Below are positions 52,075-61,431 of a stretch of DNA of 64,000 bases, piece by piece (the stretch's first letter is position 1; every line of letters starts with the position of its first letter). Position numbers and translations under genes: made by a program. The notes below the pieces were generated by a model. It made no database searches. It saw only the letters and a list, made by a program, of their open reading frames with translations, and was not told the DNA's origin. Source of the stretch: Streptomyces sindenensis (lineage in GTDB: Bacteria; Actinomycetota; Actinomycetes; Streptomycetales; Streptomycetaceae); assembly GCF_014649035.1 (NCBI RefSeq), contig NZ_BMSG01000004.1, forward strand, positions 1 through 64,000, in the 5' to 3' direction.

Positions 52075-52350
52075 TTGAGCAGCACCGAGAACTGGCGCTT
52101 GCACGCCGCCTGCCGCGAGGAGGACCCGGACCTGTTCTTCCCCATCGGGACAACGGGCCCCGCGGTCGTCCAGACCGAGGAGGCGAAGGCCGTCTGCCGG
52201 ACCTGCCCCGTCCAGGCCGCCTGCCTGGAGTGGGCCCTGGAGAACGGCCAGGACTCCGGCATCTGGGGCGGCCTGTCCGAGAACGAGCGGCGCGCCCTGA
52301 AGCGCCGCAGCCGCAGGCGGGCGGAGGCCCGGGGACGCGGCACGGCCTGA
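52075..52350 (+). CDS. WhiB-family iron-sulfur regulator
   Basis: TTG at 52075 with GGAG upstream gives 91 residues. Cys13, Cys41, Cys44 and Cys50 are the 4Fe-4S ligands, followed by the GIWGG turn and a basic tail (RRALKRRSRRRAEARGRG) that contacts DNA. The size fits the short WblE/WhiB1-like group. These proteins work with the principal sigma factor. Confidence 0.93.
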   Translation: MSSTENWRLHAACREEDPDLFFPIGTTGPAVVQTEEAKAVCRTCPVQAACLEWALENGQDSGIWGGLSENERRALKRRSRRRAEARGRGTA

Positions 52351-52371
52351 CCCGCACCCGCCGCGGGGGCC

Positions 52372-52442
52372 GCCGCCCGGAGCGGGCCTCGTGATGCGGG
52401 ACGCGGGGTCGCGCCGCCCGGAGCGGTGTTCGTGATCCGGGA
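52372..52442. repeat. imperfect 41-bp-spaced direct repeat between whiB and the DUF1232 gene
   Basis: GCCGCCCGGAGCGG starts at 52372 and again at 52413. Both are followed by a CGTGATGCGGGA / CGTGATCCGGGA segment. Two copies, non-coding, just upstream of the next gene's start. Confidence 0.6.
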
Positions 52443-52464
52443 ACGAATGGGTACACGATGAGCC

Positions 52465-52800
52465 ATGGACACCACCGCATGGCTCGTTCTCGGCGCTGTG
52501 GCCGCGCTGATCATGCTGGCCCTGGCCGTCGTGCTGCTGGTCCGCGTCTTCAGCGCCAGGAAGCTCCTGGCCGACGCCGGGGTCCCGCTGCGCAGCAAGG
52601 CGCTCTTCTGGGCGGCCGTCATCTACACCGTGTCACCGGTCGACCTGCTGCCCGACCCGATCTACCTCGACGACATCGGCTTCCTGCTGGTCGCCCTGCG
52701 CTTCCTGCACTCGGCCGCGTCGGCCGCCGGAGTGCGTACGGGAGCGGGGGCCAAGACCCCGGTGGCCCCGGGGGAGCGCCGCCCCGACGCCGTGGGCTGA
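52465..52800 (+). CDS. DUF1232/YkvA-family membrane protein
   Basis: 111 residues from ATG 52465. First helix WLVLGAVAALIMLALAVVLLV, then the DUF1232 core LRSKALFWAAVIYTVSPVDLLPDPIYLDDIGFLLVAL. Function unknown; widespread small membrane protein family. Confidence 0.9.
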   Translation: MDTTAWLVLGAVAALIMLALAVVLLVRVFSARKLLADAGVPLRSKALFWAAVIYTVSPVDLLPDPIYLDDIGFLLVALRFLHSAASAAGVRTGAGAKTPVAPGERRPDAVG

Positions 52801-52844
52801 AGGGCGGCCGGACCGCCGCTCCGCCCCGGCCACCGGCCACCGGG

Positions 52845-54191
52845 TCAGCCGAAGGCGGGCGCGCCCGGCGGGGGCGTCCCCGCGTCGGGCTCCTGCGGGG
52901 CCCCGGTGCCCGGGGCGGGCGGCTGCGGGGCCGGCTGCGAGCCGGGCGAGCCCGGCGGGTCCTCCGGCGCGGGCTCGGTCCCCGGGTCGTCGGCCGGCGG
53001 CTCCGAGGTCGCCGGGTCGTCCGGCGGGGGTTCGGAGGTCGCCGGATCCTCACCGGGCCGCGATGCCGGGTCGTCCGGCGCGGGCTCCGACGTGGTGTCC
53101 CCGGACGAGCTCGGGCAGGCGTCCGAGCCGGGCGGGCAGGGCGACTCGGAGGCGTTCTTCGGCGGATCCGTCTTCGTGTCACCGTCGCCCGTGTCACCGG
53201 CCGGCCGCTTGAACCAGTCGCCGTTCTCCGGGTCGACCATCACGAACTCTTTCACCGGCTTCTCGGACGGCTGCACGACGACCACGTCGGAAGCCCGGTA
53301 CCCCGGCCACGCCTTGCCCGTCTGCCGCGGGTCGTCCTGGGCGACGGGCGGCAGCAGCGGGTTCCCGCACGCACACCGCACCCTGGGCACCCCCCGGTCG
53401 TCGACGAGGACCGCCGTACCCGCCTGGAGCACGGCCTGATAGGCGTTGGCCTCGCCGTCCCGGTAGCCGTGGTTGGTGACCCGGGTGTCCATGCGCAGCG
53501 CAACGGGGGTGAGCCCGCGCAGATACCCGGGGACGGCGGACGGCTCGATGTCCTGGACCGAGGCGAACGCCCGGTTCTTGTCCGGCGCCGCCCGCAACAC
53601 CTCGACCTGCTGCTCCACATCGCAACTGGAGACCTTCCGGGTCCCTCCGTACAGCCCCGGGGCCGCGCCGTCCACGCCCCGCGTCACCGGCGCACCGGTC
53701 TTCGACGGGCTCGGTGCGACGGAGGGGCTGGCGGTCCCGGGTTCGGGGGCGTCGTCCTTCGCCGTGGACTTCGTGAACGGTTCTGGCCCGGACTCGCCCG
53801 CCGCCTGGAGGAAGACCTCGCCGCCCTCCTCCGACCCGCCGCCGCCCTCGGGCCGGGTCAGCACGACCACCAGAACCACCGCGGCGACCAGAGCCGTCGC
53901 GATCGCCGCGATCCGGGGCACCGAACGCCACCAGGGACGGTCGGGGCGGGGGCCGGGGGCGGCACCCGAGCCGCCGCCCGGACCGCCCGGGCCACCGCCC
54001 GAAGCGCCGGAACCGCCTGAGTCGCCCCCGCCCCCCGAACCACCGGGGCCGTGGTCGCCGCCGCTGGGCGGGCCGGGCGGCGGGCCCGAAACGGTCGGAG
54101 GCGGCGGGGTGGGGCCGGACTCCGAGGGGCCCGAGAGCGGGCCGGACGGTGGTCCTGTGGGGCGGCCTGACGGCGGTGGCTGGACACTCAC
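52845..54191 (-). CDS. Pro-rich single-TM protein with extracellular domain (DUF6777-like)
   Basis: GTG at 54191 after GGGGAGCAGAGCCC gives 448 residues. A disordered Pro/Gly/Ser cytoplasmic part (1-87) precedes one membrane helix (IAAIATALVAAVVLVVVL). An extracytoplasmic domain follows with FLQAAGESGPEPF, PGLYGGTRKVSSCDVEQQVE and the Cys pair VRCACGNPLLPP. The C-terminal tail has repeated acidic-proline units (EPPPDDPATSEPP and similar). I believe this is DUF6777, of unknown function. Confidence 0.75.
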   Translation of the reverse strand: MSVQPPPSGRPTGPPSGPLSGPSESGPTPPPPTVSGPPPGPPSGGDHGPGGSGGGGDSGGSGASGGGPGGPGGGSGAAPGPRPDRPWWRSVPRIAAIATALVAAVVLVVVLTRPEGGGGSEEGGEVFLQAAGESGPEPFTKSTAKDDAPEPGTASPSVAPSPSKTGAPVTRGVDGAAPGLYGGTRKVSSCDVEQQVEVLRAAPDKNRAFASVQDIEPSAVPGYLRGLTPVALRMDTRVTNHGYRDGEANAYQAVLQAGTAVLVDDRGVPRVRCACGNPLLPPVAQDDPRQTGKAWPGYRASDVVVVQPSEKPVKEFVMVDPENGDWFKRPAGDTGDGDTKTDPPKNASESPCPPGSDACPSSSGDTTSEPAPDDPASRPGEDPATSEPPPDDPATSEPPADDPGTEPAPEDPPGSPGSQPAPQPPAPGTGAPQEPDAGTPPPGAPAFG

Positions 54192-54383
54192 GGGCTCTGC
54201 TCCCCGTTGTCGGTACCCGCCCCGGACGAGACCGTGCCCGCCCCCGATTCCTTACCGGGGCCAGAAGCGATGATCCAGGGCATTTCGCCCCATTGTCTGC
54301 TCTGCCCCGGCGGTCCCCGCAAGCGGAGGAGCGAACCGTTTCCTCGGGGAGCGAAGCGTTCGGTCCCTGCTTAGCGTGGGGTC

Positions 54384-55724
54384 GTGAACGTCCGGGCGAG
54401 CAACGACGAGAGCAGCGCACGCACCCCGCACGGCTGGCGCGACGCGCTCCTGGCGGTCCTCACCGGGGTGCTGGCCATGGTGGTGACCGCGGCGCTCGGC
54501 CTGTGGGCCGCGGGTGCGGCCGGGCTGCCCGGCGGCGCCTTCCCGGCCGTCGTCGCCGCGGTGGCGGTGATGGCGGCGGGCGGCTCGGTCGGGCTGTCCG
54601 GGGACGCCGGTTCCCTCGTGGGAACGCAGGCCGACCTCTCGGTCCTGCCGCTCTCGGTCACCCTCGTGGGCGCGCTCCTCGTCGCCCGCGGCTTCCTCCG
54701 CCCGCTGCACCACCGGGCCGTCGCCGGGGGCCGCGAACTCGCCGGCTGGGCGGGCCGCGTCGCCGCTCTGTGGCTCGTCGCGCTGATCGTCCTCTCGCTG
54801 ATCGCCCGGCACACCTTCACCCTCTCGGCCGAGGACCTCACCGGCAGCGGGGCCGGGGACCTCCTCGGCAGTGACCCGAAGATCGGATTCCGGGCGGAGA
54901 TCCCGCTCACCCTGGTCTTCGGGCTGCTCTGGCTGGCCGGGGTCCTCGTACTGGCCCTCATCGTCTCCCGCCGCGCCCCGCTCCCCGCCCGGCTGCTGCG
55001 CTTCCAGGAAGCGGTGCGCCCGGCGGCGTACGCCATGGTCGTGCTGCTCCTCGCCTGCGTCGCGCTCGGTGTCCTCGCCGGAATCATCGTGATGATCACG
55101 CGCGGCCACCCCGCCGAAACCGCCGCGGTGATCCTCCTCGGCCTGCCCAACCTGGTCTGGCTCGCGCTCACCCTCGGCCTCGGCGCGTCGTGGGAGGGCA
55201 AGGTCGAAGGCCCTTTCGGGCTGCCCATGCCCCAGGTGCTCGACACCGTCCTGCGCACCCCCGACCTCTCCACCCTGAACCTGAACACCCTCGCCGAACA
55301 GGACGGGCGCGTCCGCTGGCTCGTGGTCGTCGTCGCCGTGCTGGTGCTGTCCGCCGCCTTCCTCATGGCGGCGAGGTCGCCCGCCCGGACGCGCCTGTGG
55401 CAGCACGCGGTGCACATGGCGGTGGCGCTCACCCTGACCGTGCTGTTCATCTGCCTCACCGCCCGGATCTCCGCCCACTACGGACTGTCCCTCCTGGGCC
55501 TCGGGGACCTGGGCGGCGGACTCGGCGGGGAGGTGTCCCTGCGCCCGAAAGGGTGGACGGGGCTCGGGTTCGCGGTGCTGTGGGGCCTGGTCACCGGCTT
55601 CCTCGGCGGCCTCGCGGCCACCCGGGTGCACCGGCGCGGCGAGGTCGTGGACCCGGGGCCGGGCCTCGGCTCGGGGTCTGGCTCCGGCTCGGGGTCTGGC
55701 CCCGGTTCCGGCTCCGACGTCTGA
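54384..55724 (+). CDS. streptophobe family multi-pass membrane protein
   Basis: GTG at 54384, 446 residues with about nine to ten hydrophobic helices (LLAVLTGVLAMVVTAALGLW near the start) and a long Gly/Ser tail of GSGSGSG type. Matches the Streptomyces streptophobe family, of unknown role. The tail repeat is encoded by a short tandem at 55660-55715. Confidence 0.85.
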   Translation: MNVRASNDESSARTPHGWRDALLAVLTGVLAMVVTAALGLWAAGAAGLPGGAFPAVVAAVAVMAAGGSVGLSGDAGSLVGTQADLSVLPLSVTLVGALLVARGFLRPLHHRAVAGGRELAGWAGRVAALWLVALIVLSLIARHTFTLSAEDLTGSGAGDLLGSDPKIGFRAEIPLTLVFGLLWLAGVLVLALIVSRRAPLPARLLRFQEAVRPAAYAMVVLLLACVALGVLAGIIVMITRGHPAETAAVILLGLPNLVWLALTLGLGASWEGKVEGPFGLPMPQVLDTVLRTPDLSTLNLNTLAEQDGRVRWLVVVVAVLVLSAAFLMAARSPARTRLWQHAVHMAVALTLTVLFICLTARISAHYGLSLLGLGDLGGGLGGEVSLRPKGWTGLGFAVLWGLVTGFLGGLAATRVHRRGEVVDPGPGLGSGSGSGSGSGPGSGSDV

Positions 55725-55776
55725 AGGGCCGGGGCGCGGTGCTCATCCGTCCCTCGGAGGTGTCCGGTGGGCCCGT

Positions 55777-56793
55777 TCAGCCGGCCCCCGGGAACACCGG
55801 GGCGGCCCAGCGCGGCGGGGCGGGCGGCGGTTCGGGGGCGGCCGACCAGGAGCCGGCCGGTGCGTCCACCCGGGTCGGCGGGTGCTCGCCGGGGCCGATG
55901 CCCGCCGCCGCGGCCCGCAGCGCCGCGACGAACCTGAGGCAGGTCTCGTAACGGTCCTCCGGCGACTTGGCGAGCGCCTTCGCCAGTACGCCGTCGACGG
56001 CGGCGGGCAACCCGGGCCGCAGACCGCTCAGCGGGGTGGGCGGGTCGTACTGGTGGGCCCACAGCAGTGCCATGTCGTCGTCCCGCTGGAAGGGGGGCGC
56101 CCCGGTCAGGGTCTCCTGGACGACACAGGCGAGGCTGTACACATCGCACCGCCCGTCCACCGGCCGCCCGGAGATCTGTTCCGGCGCCACGTAGTCGAGG
56201 GTGCCGACGAACTGGCCGACCGTGGTGAACCCGGTCAGCGACAGCGACTTCTTCGTCAGCCCGAAGTCGGTCAGGTACACATGTTCCGGATGGTCGCTGT
56301 CGGTGCCCGCCGCCACCAGGATGTTGCCGGGCTTCACGTCCCGGTGCACCAGGTCGTGGTCATGGGCCGCATCGAGCGCGGACGCGACCTGGGCGGCGAT
56401 CCGGACGGCGGCCGTGAGGTCCAGCGGCCCGCGCCGGTCGATCAGGACGCGCAGATCCGCGCCCGCGACGAACCGCATCGCGATGTAGAGCACCCCGTCG
56501 GTCTCGCCCGCCTCGAACACCGGCACGATGTGCGGGTGGTCGATCGCGGCCGCCACCCGCGACTCGTGCGTGAACCGCTGCCGGAAGGTGTCGTTGCGGG
56601 CCAGTTCGGGGGCGAGCAGCTTGAGCGCGACGATCCGGTCGAGCCGCAGGTCCTTGGCGCGGTAGACGACCGCCATGCCGCCGCGCCCGATCTCGGCCTC
56701 CACCAGATAACTCGCGATCCGCTTGCCGACGAGATCGTCCTCGCGCCCGGAGGGCACCCCGGCATCGTGCGAGGGGGGAGGTGGCGGGGCCAT
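55777..56793 (-). CDS. Ser/Thr protein kinase (Hanks type, soluble)
   Basis: 338 residues. Glycine loop IGRGGMAVVYRAKD, VAIK-type Lys in IVALKLL, catalytic HRDVKPGNILV (near 150), DFG in YLTDFGLTKK, activation-loop Thr/Ser cluster and APEQ. There is no membrane helix or PASTA domain, so it is cytoplasmic. Last gene of a three-gene operon with an FHA-ABC transporter and a Thr-rich repeat protein, which are its probable substrates or readers. Confidence 0.95.
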   Translation of the reverse strand: MAPPPPPSHDAGVPSGREDDLVGKRIASYLVEAEIGRGGMAVVYRAKDLRLDRIVALKLLAPELARNDTFRQRFTHESRVAAAIDHPHIVPVFEAGETDGVLYIAMRFVAGADLRVLIDRRGPLDLTAAVRIAAQVASALDAAHDHDLVHRDVKPGNILVAAGTDSDHPEHVYLTDFGLTKKSLSLTGFTTVGQFVGTLDYVAPEQISGRPVDGRCDVYSLACVVQETLTGAPPFQRDDDMALLWAHQYDPPTPLSGLRPGLPAAVDGVLAKALAKSPEDRYETCLRFVAALRAAAAGIGPGEHPPTRVDAPAGSWSAAPEPPPAPPRWAAPVFPGAG

Positions 56794-56799
56794 CGCCGG

Positions 56800-57777
56800 T
56801 CACCGCCCGCCCGTCGAGCGGTCCGACGCCCCGCCGCCGGATGTTTCATCGGGCCCGGCGACGGTGATGGCCCGGGTGGGCTCGGGGGCGTCGGGTCCGT
56901 CGGGGGTGTCGTGGCAGGTGGGTTCGGGTCCGTCGGGGGTCTCGTGGCAGGTGGGTTCGGGGCCGTCGGGGGTGACGAGGCGGGTGGGTTCGGGGCCGTC
57001 GGGGGTGACGAGCCGGGTCGGTTCGTGTCCGTCGGGCGGCGCGACCGACATACGGTCCGCTTCGGCCGGCGTCACGACGCGCGCCGGTTCCGGCCCTTCG
57101 GGCGGTGCGACGGGGGTGGCTTCCGGTTCGACGCGGGTGGGTTCCGGTTCCTCGCCGGTGACGACGCGGGTCGCCCCGGGCGACCCGGGCGCAACCACCC
57201 GCGTCGGCTCCGGGCCCGCGCTCGCCGCTACCCGAAAGGGCTCCGGCGACTCCGCCTCCCCGGACGCCGAAGCCGGTGCCGCCGCCCCCGGGCCCGCCTC
57301 CGCCGCGTACGTGCTCAGCCGGGTCCCGTCGCAGAAGACCCACCGCTCGTGCTCGGCGTCGTACAGCCACACCGACTCCCCGTCCACCACCATCCCGACC
57401 CGCAGCCCCCGCGTCCGCTGCCGGAAACCCTCCCCGTCGCTGCGGCCCTCGGCCAGGTCCTGGGCGGCCCGGCGGTACCGGCTCAGTGACTCCTCAGCCC
57501 TGGCCAGCAGCGGTCGCGGGTCCGCGGTGCGGGCGAGCGGCGCCCCGGGGGCGGGGGGCGTCCGCGGTACGGAGACGAGGCGGCGGCCGTCGACCCAGGC
57601 CGACCAGCCGTTGGAACAGGCGACGTACGCCCAGTCCCCGCGCCGGTCCTGCACCTGCACGGGAAGCAGCGCGTCCAGCGGATCGGTGGGCCGGGCGACG
57701 TCGGGGGACTCCCACGCGGGCAGCCCGTCCGGCGGGACGACGTGCGTGGGGCGGAATTCCGGGGTCGGGGTCGCCAT
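56800..57777 (-). CDS. hypothetical protein with tandem 11-residue Thr-Pro repeats
   Basis: 325 residues, six bases before the kinase gene. The N-terminal 160 residues are globular, with a Trp-rich SH3-like stretch (DWAYVACSNGWSAWVDG) and a second similar one (ESVWLYDAEHERWVFCDG). The C-terminus is disordered: residues 248-292 are four 11-residue repeats (PDGPEPTRLVT and PDGPEPTCHET types), with looser copies from about 189. The 33-bp DNA units are nearly identical, so the repeat number may vary. Each unit offers one to three Thr residues to the neighbouring kinase. No known family. Confidence 0.75.
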   Translation of the reverse strand: MATPTPEFRPTHVVPPDGLPAWESPDVARPTDPLDALLPVQVQDRRGDWAYVACSNGWSAWVDGRRLVSVPRTPPAPGAPLARTADPRPLLARAEESLSRYRRAAQDLAEGRSDGEGFRQRTRGLRVGMVVDGESVWLYDAEHERWVFCDGTRLSTYAAEAGPGAAAPASASGEAESPEPFRVAASAGPEPTRVVAPGSPGATRVVTGEEPEPTRVEPEATPVAPPEGPEPARVVTPAEADRMSVAPPDGHEPTRLVTPDGPEPTRLVTPDGPEPTCHETPDGPEPTCHDTPDGPDAPEPTRAITVAGPDETSGGGASDRSTGGR

Positions 57778-57786
57778 CGAACCAGC

Positions 57787-60150
57787 TCACTTCCGCATGA
57801 CCGCGGGCTCGTGCCGCCTCAGCAGTCTCGCGACTACGTATCCGAAGACGACCGAGAGGACGACCATCATGCCCATGTTGAGCAGCCAGATCCCCGCCGA
57901 GTGGTCGAAGAGCGGATCGGAGGTCAGCTCGCCCGGCACGATCCGCGCCAGATCGATCGTCCCGGCCATCGCGCCGAGCGCCCACCGCGACGGCACCAGC
58001 CAGGACAGCTGCTCCACACCGGGGACACCGTGCAACTTGAGCAGCGCGCCGCAGAAGACGACCTGGACGATGGCGAGGAGGACGAGCAACGGCATCGTCA
58101 CCTCCTCCTTGCGCACCAGCGCGGAGACCAGCAGGCCGAGCATCATCGCGGTGAAGGACAGCAGTGCCACGGCCAGTGTGATCTCCACGAGGGGCGGCAG
58201 GAACACCCCTTCGCCGCCCGGCGCGCCGAGATCGACGCCCACCAGGCCCACCAGGGTCAGCACCACGGCCTGGAGGACGGTGATGGTTCCGAGCACCACG
58301 ATCTTCGACATCAGGTACGCGGATCTGGACAGGCCGACGGCTCTCTCGCGCTGATAGATCACCCGTTCCTTGACCAGCTCCCGTACCGCGTTGGCCGCCC
58401 CGGTCAGCACTCCGCCCACGCACAGGATCAGCAGGGCGTTCATCGCCGTCTCCTGCGTGAGCCGACTGCCCGCCAGCGCGCGGGCCATGGCGCCCATGAC
58501 GAAGGGCAGCGCGATCATGATGATCAGGAACGTCCGGTCCGCGCTCAGCGCGGAAGCGTACCGGCGTACCAGGGTGTTCAGCTGCGCACCCCAGCTACGG
58601 GTCTTGGGCGGTGGTGCGACCATCGCACCGGGCGCGGCGGGCGGCAGATGCGGTTGGGCCGTGGCGTTGTCGATGTACTGCCGGCGGAAGGGCGAGGCGG
58701 AGTAGGTGGCCGCCCAGTCGCGGTCGCGGTTGTTCTCGAACGCCTCGAACGCCTCCGGCCACTCCTCGAAACCGAAGAAGGCGAGGGCGTCCTCGGGCGG
58801 ACCGTAGTAGGCGATGCGCCCGCCGGGCGCGAGGACGAGCAGCCGGTCGCAGACCTCCAGACTCAGCACGCTGTGCGTCACCACGATGACGGTGCGGCCG
58901 TCGTCGGCCAGGCCGCGCAACATGTGCATGACCGAGCGGTCCATGCCGGGGTCGAGCCCCGACGTCGGCTCGTCGAGGAAGAGCAGCGAGGGCTTCGTCA
59001 GCAGCTCCAGGGCTACGCTCACCCGCTTGCGCTGGCCGCCCGAGAGCGAGTGGATCGGCTGGTCGGCGCGCTGTTCGAGGCCGAGTTCCTGGATCACCTC
59101 GGTGACCCGTGCCTGCCGCTCCGCCTTCGCGGTGTCCTGCGGGAAGCGGAGCTCGGCGGCGTAACCGAGGGCTTTGCGCACGGTCAGCTGCGCGTGCAGG
59201 ATGTCGTCCTGCGGTACGAGGCCGATGCGCTGGCGCAGCTCGGCGAAGTCCCGGTAGAGATCACGGCCGTCGTAGAGCACCGTGCCCCGGTCGGCCGGGC
59301 GCTGGCCGGTGAGCGCGTTGAGCAGCGTGGACTTGCCCGCGCCGCTGGGGCCCACCACGCCGAGCAGGCACTTCTCGCCCACGGGGAAGGAGACCTTGTC
59401 CAGCAGGGTCTTGCCGCCCTTGCCCGCGCGGCCGACCGTCACCTCCAGGTCCTGGACGTCCAGCGACACCTCACCGGTGTCCACGAACTCCTGGAGGGAG
59501 TCGCCGACCAGGCAGAACGCCGAGTGGCCGATACCGACGATGTCGCCGGGGCCGACCGGGCCGCGGGCGACCGGCTGGCCGTTGAGGAAGGTGCCGTTGT
59601 GGCTGCCGAGGTCGACGATCTCGTACGTCCCGTCGGCCAGGGCCCGCAGTTCGGCGTGGTGGCGCGAGACGACCAGATCGTCGATGACGAGGTCGTTGCC
59701 GGCGTCGCGGCCGATCCGTACGGTCCTGGCGGGCAGCGGCCGTACCGTCGTCGGCTGCCGGAACGTACCGGTCGCCCGGGGCATCGAAACGGAGGAGGGG
59801 CGGTCGGTCGCGGCGGAGGGCGCGGGGGGTTCCCGGCCCAGCAGGACGGCGCGCGGTCCGTCGCTCGGATTGCCGAAGCGGATCTCGCTGCCCGCACCGA
59901 CGTCCGAGGCGTGGATGCGCCGGCCGGCGGTGTACGTGCCGTTGGTGCTGTCCTCGTCCTCGATCGTCCAGTGACCGTCCTCGGGATGCAGGATCGCGTG
60001 GTGCCAGGAGACCCGGTCGTCGTCGATGACGATGTCGCTCTCGGGATCGCGCCCGACATGGTAGTCCCGGCTCGGACTCATCACCGTGGAGCCCAGATCG
60101 GTCTCCAGAACGAGTTCGGGCGCAGTCGGCGTCGCGGGCCGCTCTCCCAT
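57787..60150 (-). CDS. FHA-FHA-ABC transporter with ABC-2 permease domain (Rv1747-like)
   Basis: 787 residues. Two FHA domains (about 1-95 and 120-200; second with VSRHHAEL and LGSHNGTFLNG, first with VSWHHAIL and DSTNGTYTAG). An ATPase domain follows with Walker A GPSGAGKSTLLNAL (near 273), signature LSGGQRKRVSVALELL (near 370) and Walker B LLFLDEPTSGLDPG. The C-terminal six-helix ABC-2 permease spans about 520-787. This is the layout of mycobacterial Rv1747, controlled by kinase PknF through FHA binding of phosphothreonine. A kinase gene lies in the same operon. Half-transporter; cargo unknown. Confidence 0.93.
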   Translation of the reverse strand: MGERPATPTAPELVLETDLGSTVMSPSRDYHVGRDPESDIVIDDDRVSWHHAILHPEDGHWTIEDEDSTNGTYTAGRRIHASDVGAGSEIRFGNPSDGPRAVLLGREPPAPSAATDRPSSVSMPRATGTFRQPTTVRPLPARTVRIGRDAGNDLVIDDLVVSRHHAELRALADGTYEIVDLGSHNGTFLNGQPVARGPVGPGDIVGIGHSAFCLVGDSLQEFVDTGEVSLDVQDLEVTVGRAGKGGKTLLDKVSFPVGEKCLLGVVGPSGAGKSTLLNALTGQRPADRGTVLYDGRDLYRDFAELRQRIGLVPQDDILHAQLTVRKALGYAAELRFPQDTAKAERQARVTEVIQELGLEQRADQPIHSLSGGQRKRVSVALELLTKPSLLFLDEPTSGLDPGMDRSVMHMLRGLADDGRTVIVVTHSVLSLEVCDRLLVLAPGGRIAYYGPPEDALAFFGFEEWPEAFEAFENNRDRDWAATYSASPFRRQYIDNATAQPHLPPAAPGAMVAPPPKTRSWGAQLNTLVRRYASALSADRTFLIIMIALPFVMGAMARALAGSRLTQETAMNALLILCVGGVLTGAANAVRELVKERVIYQRERAVGLSRSAYLMSKIVVLGTITVLQAVVLTLVGLVGVDLGAPGGEGVFLPPLVEITLAVALLSFTAMMLGLLVSALVRKEEVTMPLLVLLAIVQVVFCGALLKLHGVPGVEQLSWLVPSRWALGAMAGTIDLARIVPGELTSDPLFDHSAGIWLLNMGMMVVLSVVFGYVVARLLRRHEPAVMRK

Positions 60151-60238
60151 GTCTGAATTCTATCGATACGTACCGATCGGCGCCCGCCGTCGAGAGTTTC
60201 GCCGCCTCGGCCTGCTGTGCACTCGGACCGTCTCGACC

Positions 60239-60655
60239 TCAGCGCTCCACGGTGGCCAGGATGACCTTCCCGCCGTCCACCGTCGCGCGGACCCCCACCT
60301 CCTGGGCCAGCCGCTGGACCATCGGCCAGCCGAACCCACCGGTCCGGCCGGTCAGGTCGGGCGTCCGGTCCTGCGGGAGCGCCGGGCTGGGGTCGGTGAC
60401 CCGGATGTGGACGCCCCTGCGATCAGCGGTCAGCCACAGCGCGGTGACGGCCCCCGCGTGCCGGACCGCATTGGTGACCAGCTCCGACACGAGGAGCAGG
60501 AGGTTCTGGACCATGTGCGAGTTCGGCGCGGGATGCAGCCGGGCGACGAAGGCGCTGACGGCGTCCCGTGCGTCGGCGGCCTTCTCCGGCCGGCAGACGA
60601 AATCGGTACGGGTTTCGCCGTCCGGTGAAAACGTCATCAGAATGCGGTCGTTCAT
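60239..60655 (-). CDS. HATPase-domain regulator (anti-sigma kinase-like)
   Basis: 138 residues from ATG 60653-60655. N box LLLVSELVTNAVRHAG, G1-like RVTDPSPALP, G2-like TGGFGWPMVQRLA. RsbW/SpoIIAB-like stand-alone protein. It lies upstream of the FHA-ABC operon on the same strand, with an 88-base gap. Confidence 0.85.
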   Translation of the reverse strand: MNDRILMTFSPDGETRTDFVCRPEKAADARDAVSAFVARLHPAPNSHMVQNLLLLVSELVTNAVRHAGAVTALWLTADRRGVHIRVTDPSPALPQDRTPDLTGRTGGFGWPMVQRLAQEVGVRATVDGGKVILATVER

Positions 60656-60804
60656 AGCGTCCACCCCGTCGCTTGAGCTGTCTGGCTGGAGTTCGGATAC
60701 CCCCGAAACGGCGTTTCATGGAGAACGGTGGCGTGGTGCTTTCGTCGAGCAGCCCGGAGCGGGGCACTGCCCGTGGGGCGACGACGCCGGCCGCTTCGTG
60801 GTGA

Positions 60805-61197
60805 CGGTCGCATCGTTCCTACGCCACCGTCGTCAGCCAGGACGGCCGGCGCACCGAGAATCCCTTCTACCTCCAGTACGGTCAGGGGGCGTTCGCCTTC
60901 TCCACCCCGGGCGGCAAGCGCGCGCGCCTGGAGACCGTCCCGGAGACCGGGAAGTGGTACCACCTGGTCGGAGTCCGCAAGGGTGACGAGATCACGCTGT
61001 ACGTCGACGGGAAGGCCGCCGCGACCACCGAGGCCGGCCCGGCCGACGTGAGCACCGGTCCGCTCTCCGTCGGGCGGGCCCAGTACGACGGCGCCAAGGT
61101 CGACTTCTGGAACGGCTCCGTCGATCAGGTCGAGGTTTGCGACAGGGCCCTGACGGTCGAGGAGGTGTCCGTGCTGCACGGCCGTCAAAAGCCGTAA
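60805..61197 (+). pseudogene. remnant of a LamG/concanavalin-like domain protein
   Basis: From the TAC at 60820 the frame reads YATVVSQDGRRTENPFYLQY, then KWYHLVGVRKGDEITLYVDG, LSVGRAQYDG and FWNGSVDQVEVCDRALTVEEV, ending at TAA 61195. That is the C-terminal two thirds of a LamG jelly-roll domain, with no start codon. An in-frame TGA at 60802 lies just before it and the upstream part is lost. It is the tail of a larger secreted protein cut off by deletion. Confidence 0.75.
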
Positions 61198-61431
61198 GCC
61201 GTAAGCCGCAAGGGCCGGGGCCTCCTTCCGCCGCATCCGGAACCTCTGGGCGCGCCGGAAGGGGAGCGGACCTCGCAGCCGGGTGCATGGTTCTCCAACT
61301 CGCGGACCATTCACGTCTGTTGCTGTCATTCCCGAGACGTAGAGGAGTTAAGGCCCCGGGAGGGATACGCAGACGTACACAGGTCCGACAAGATCCTCCT
61401 GTCCGAACATGTGACCGGAAGGATCGATATC

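Noticed and set aside
60252..60986. Plus-strand 244-residue open frame over the HATPase gene
   Set aside because: Antisense to a clear HATPase protein and of shadow composition. Only the LamG frame from 60805 shows real homology-like sequence.
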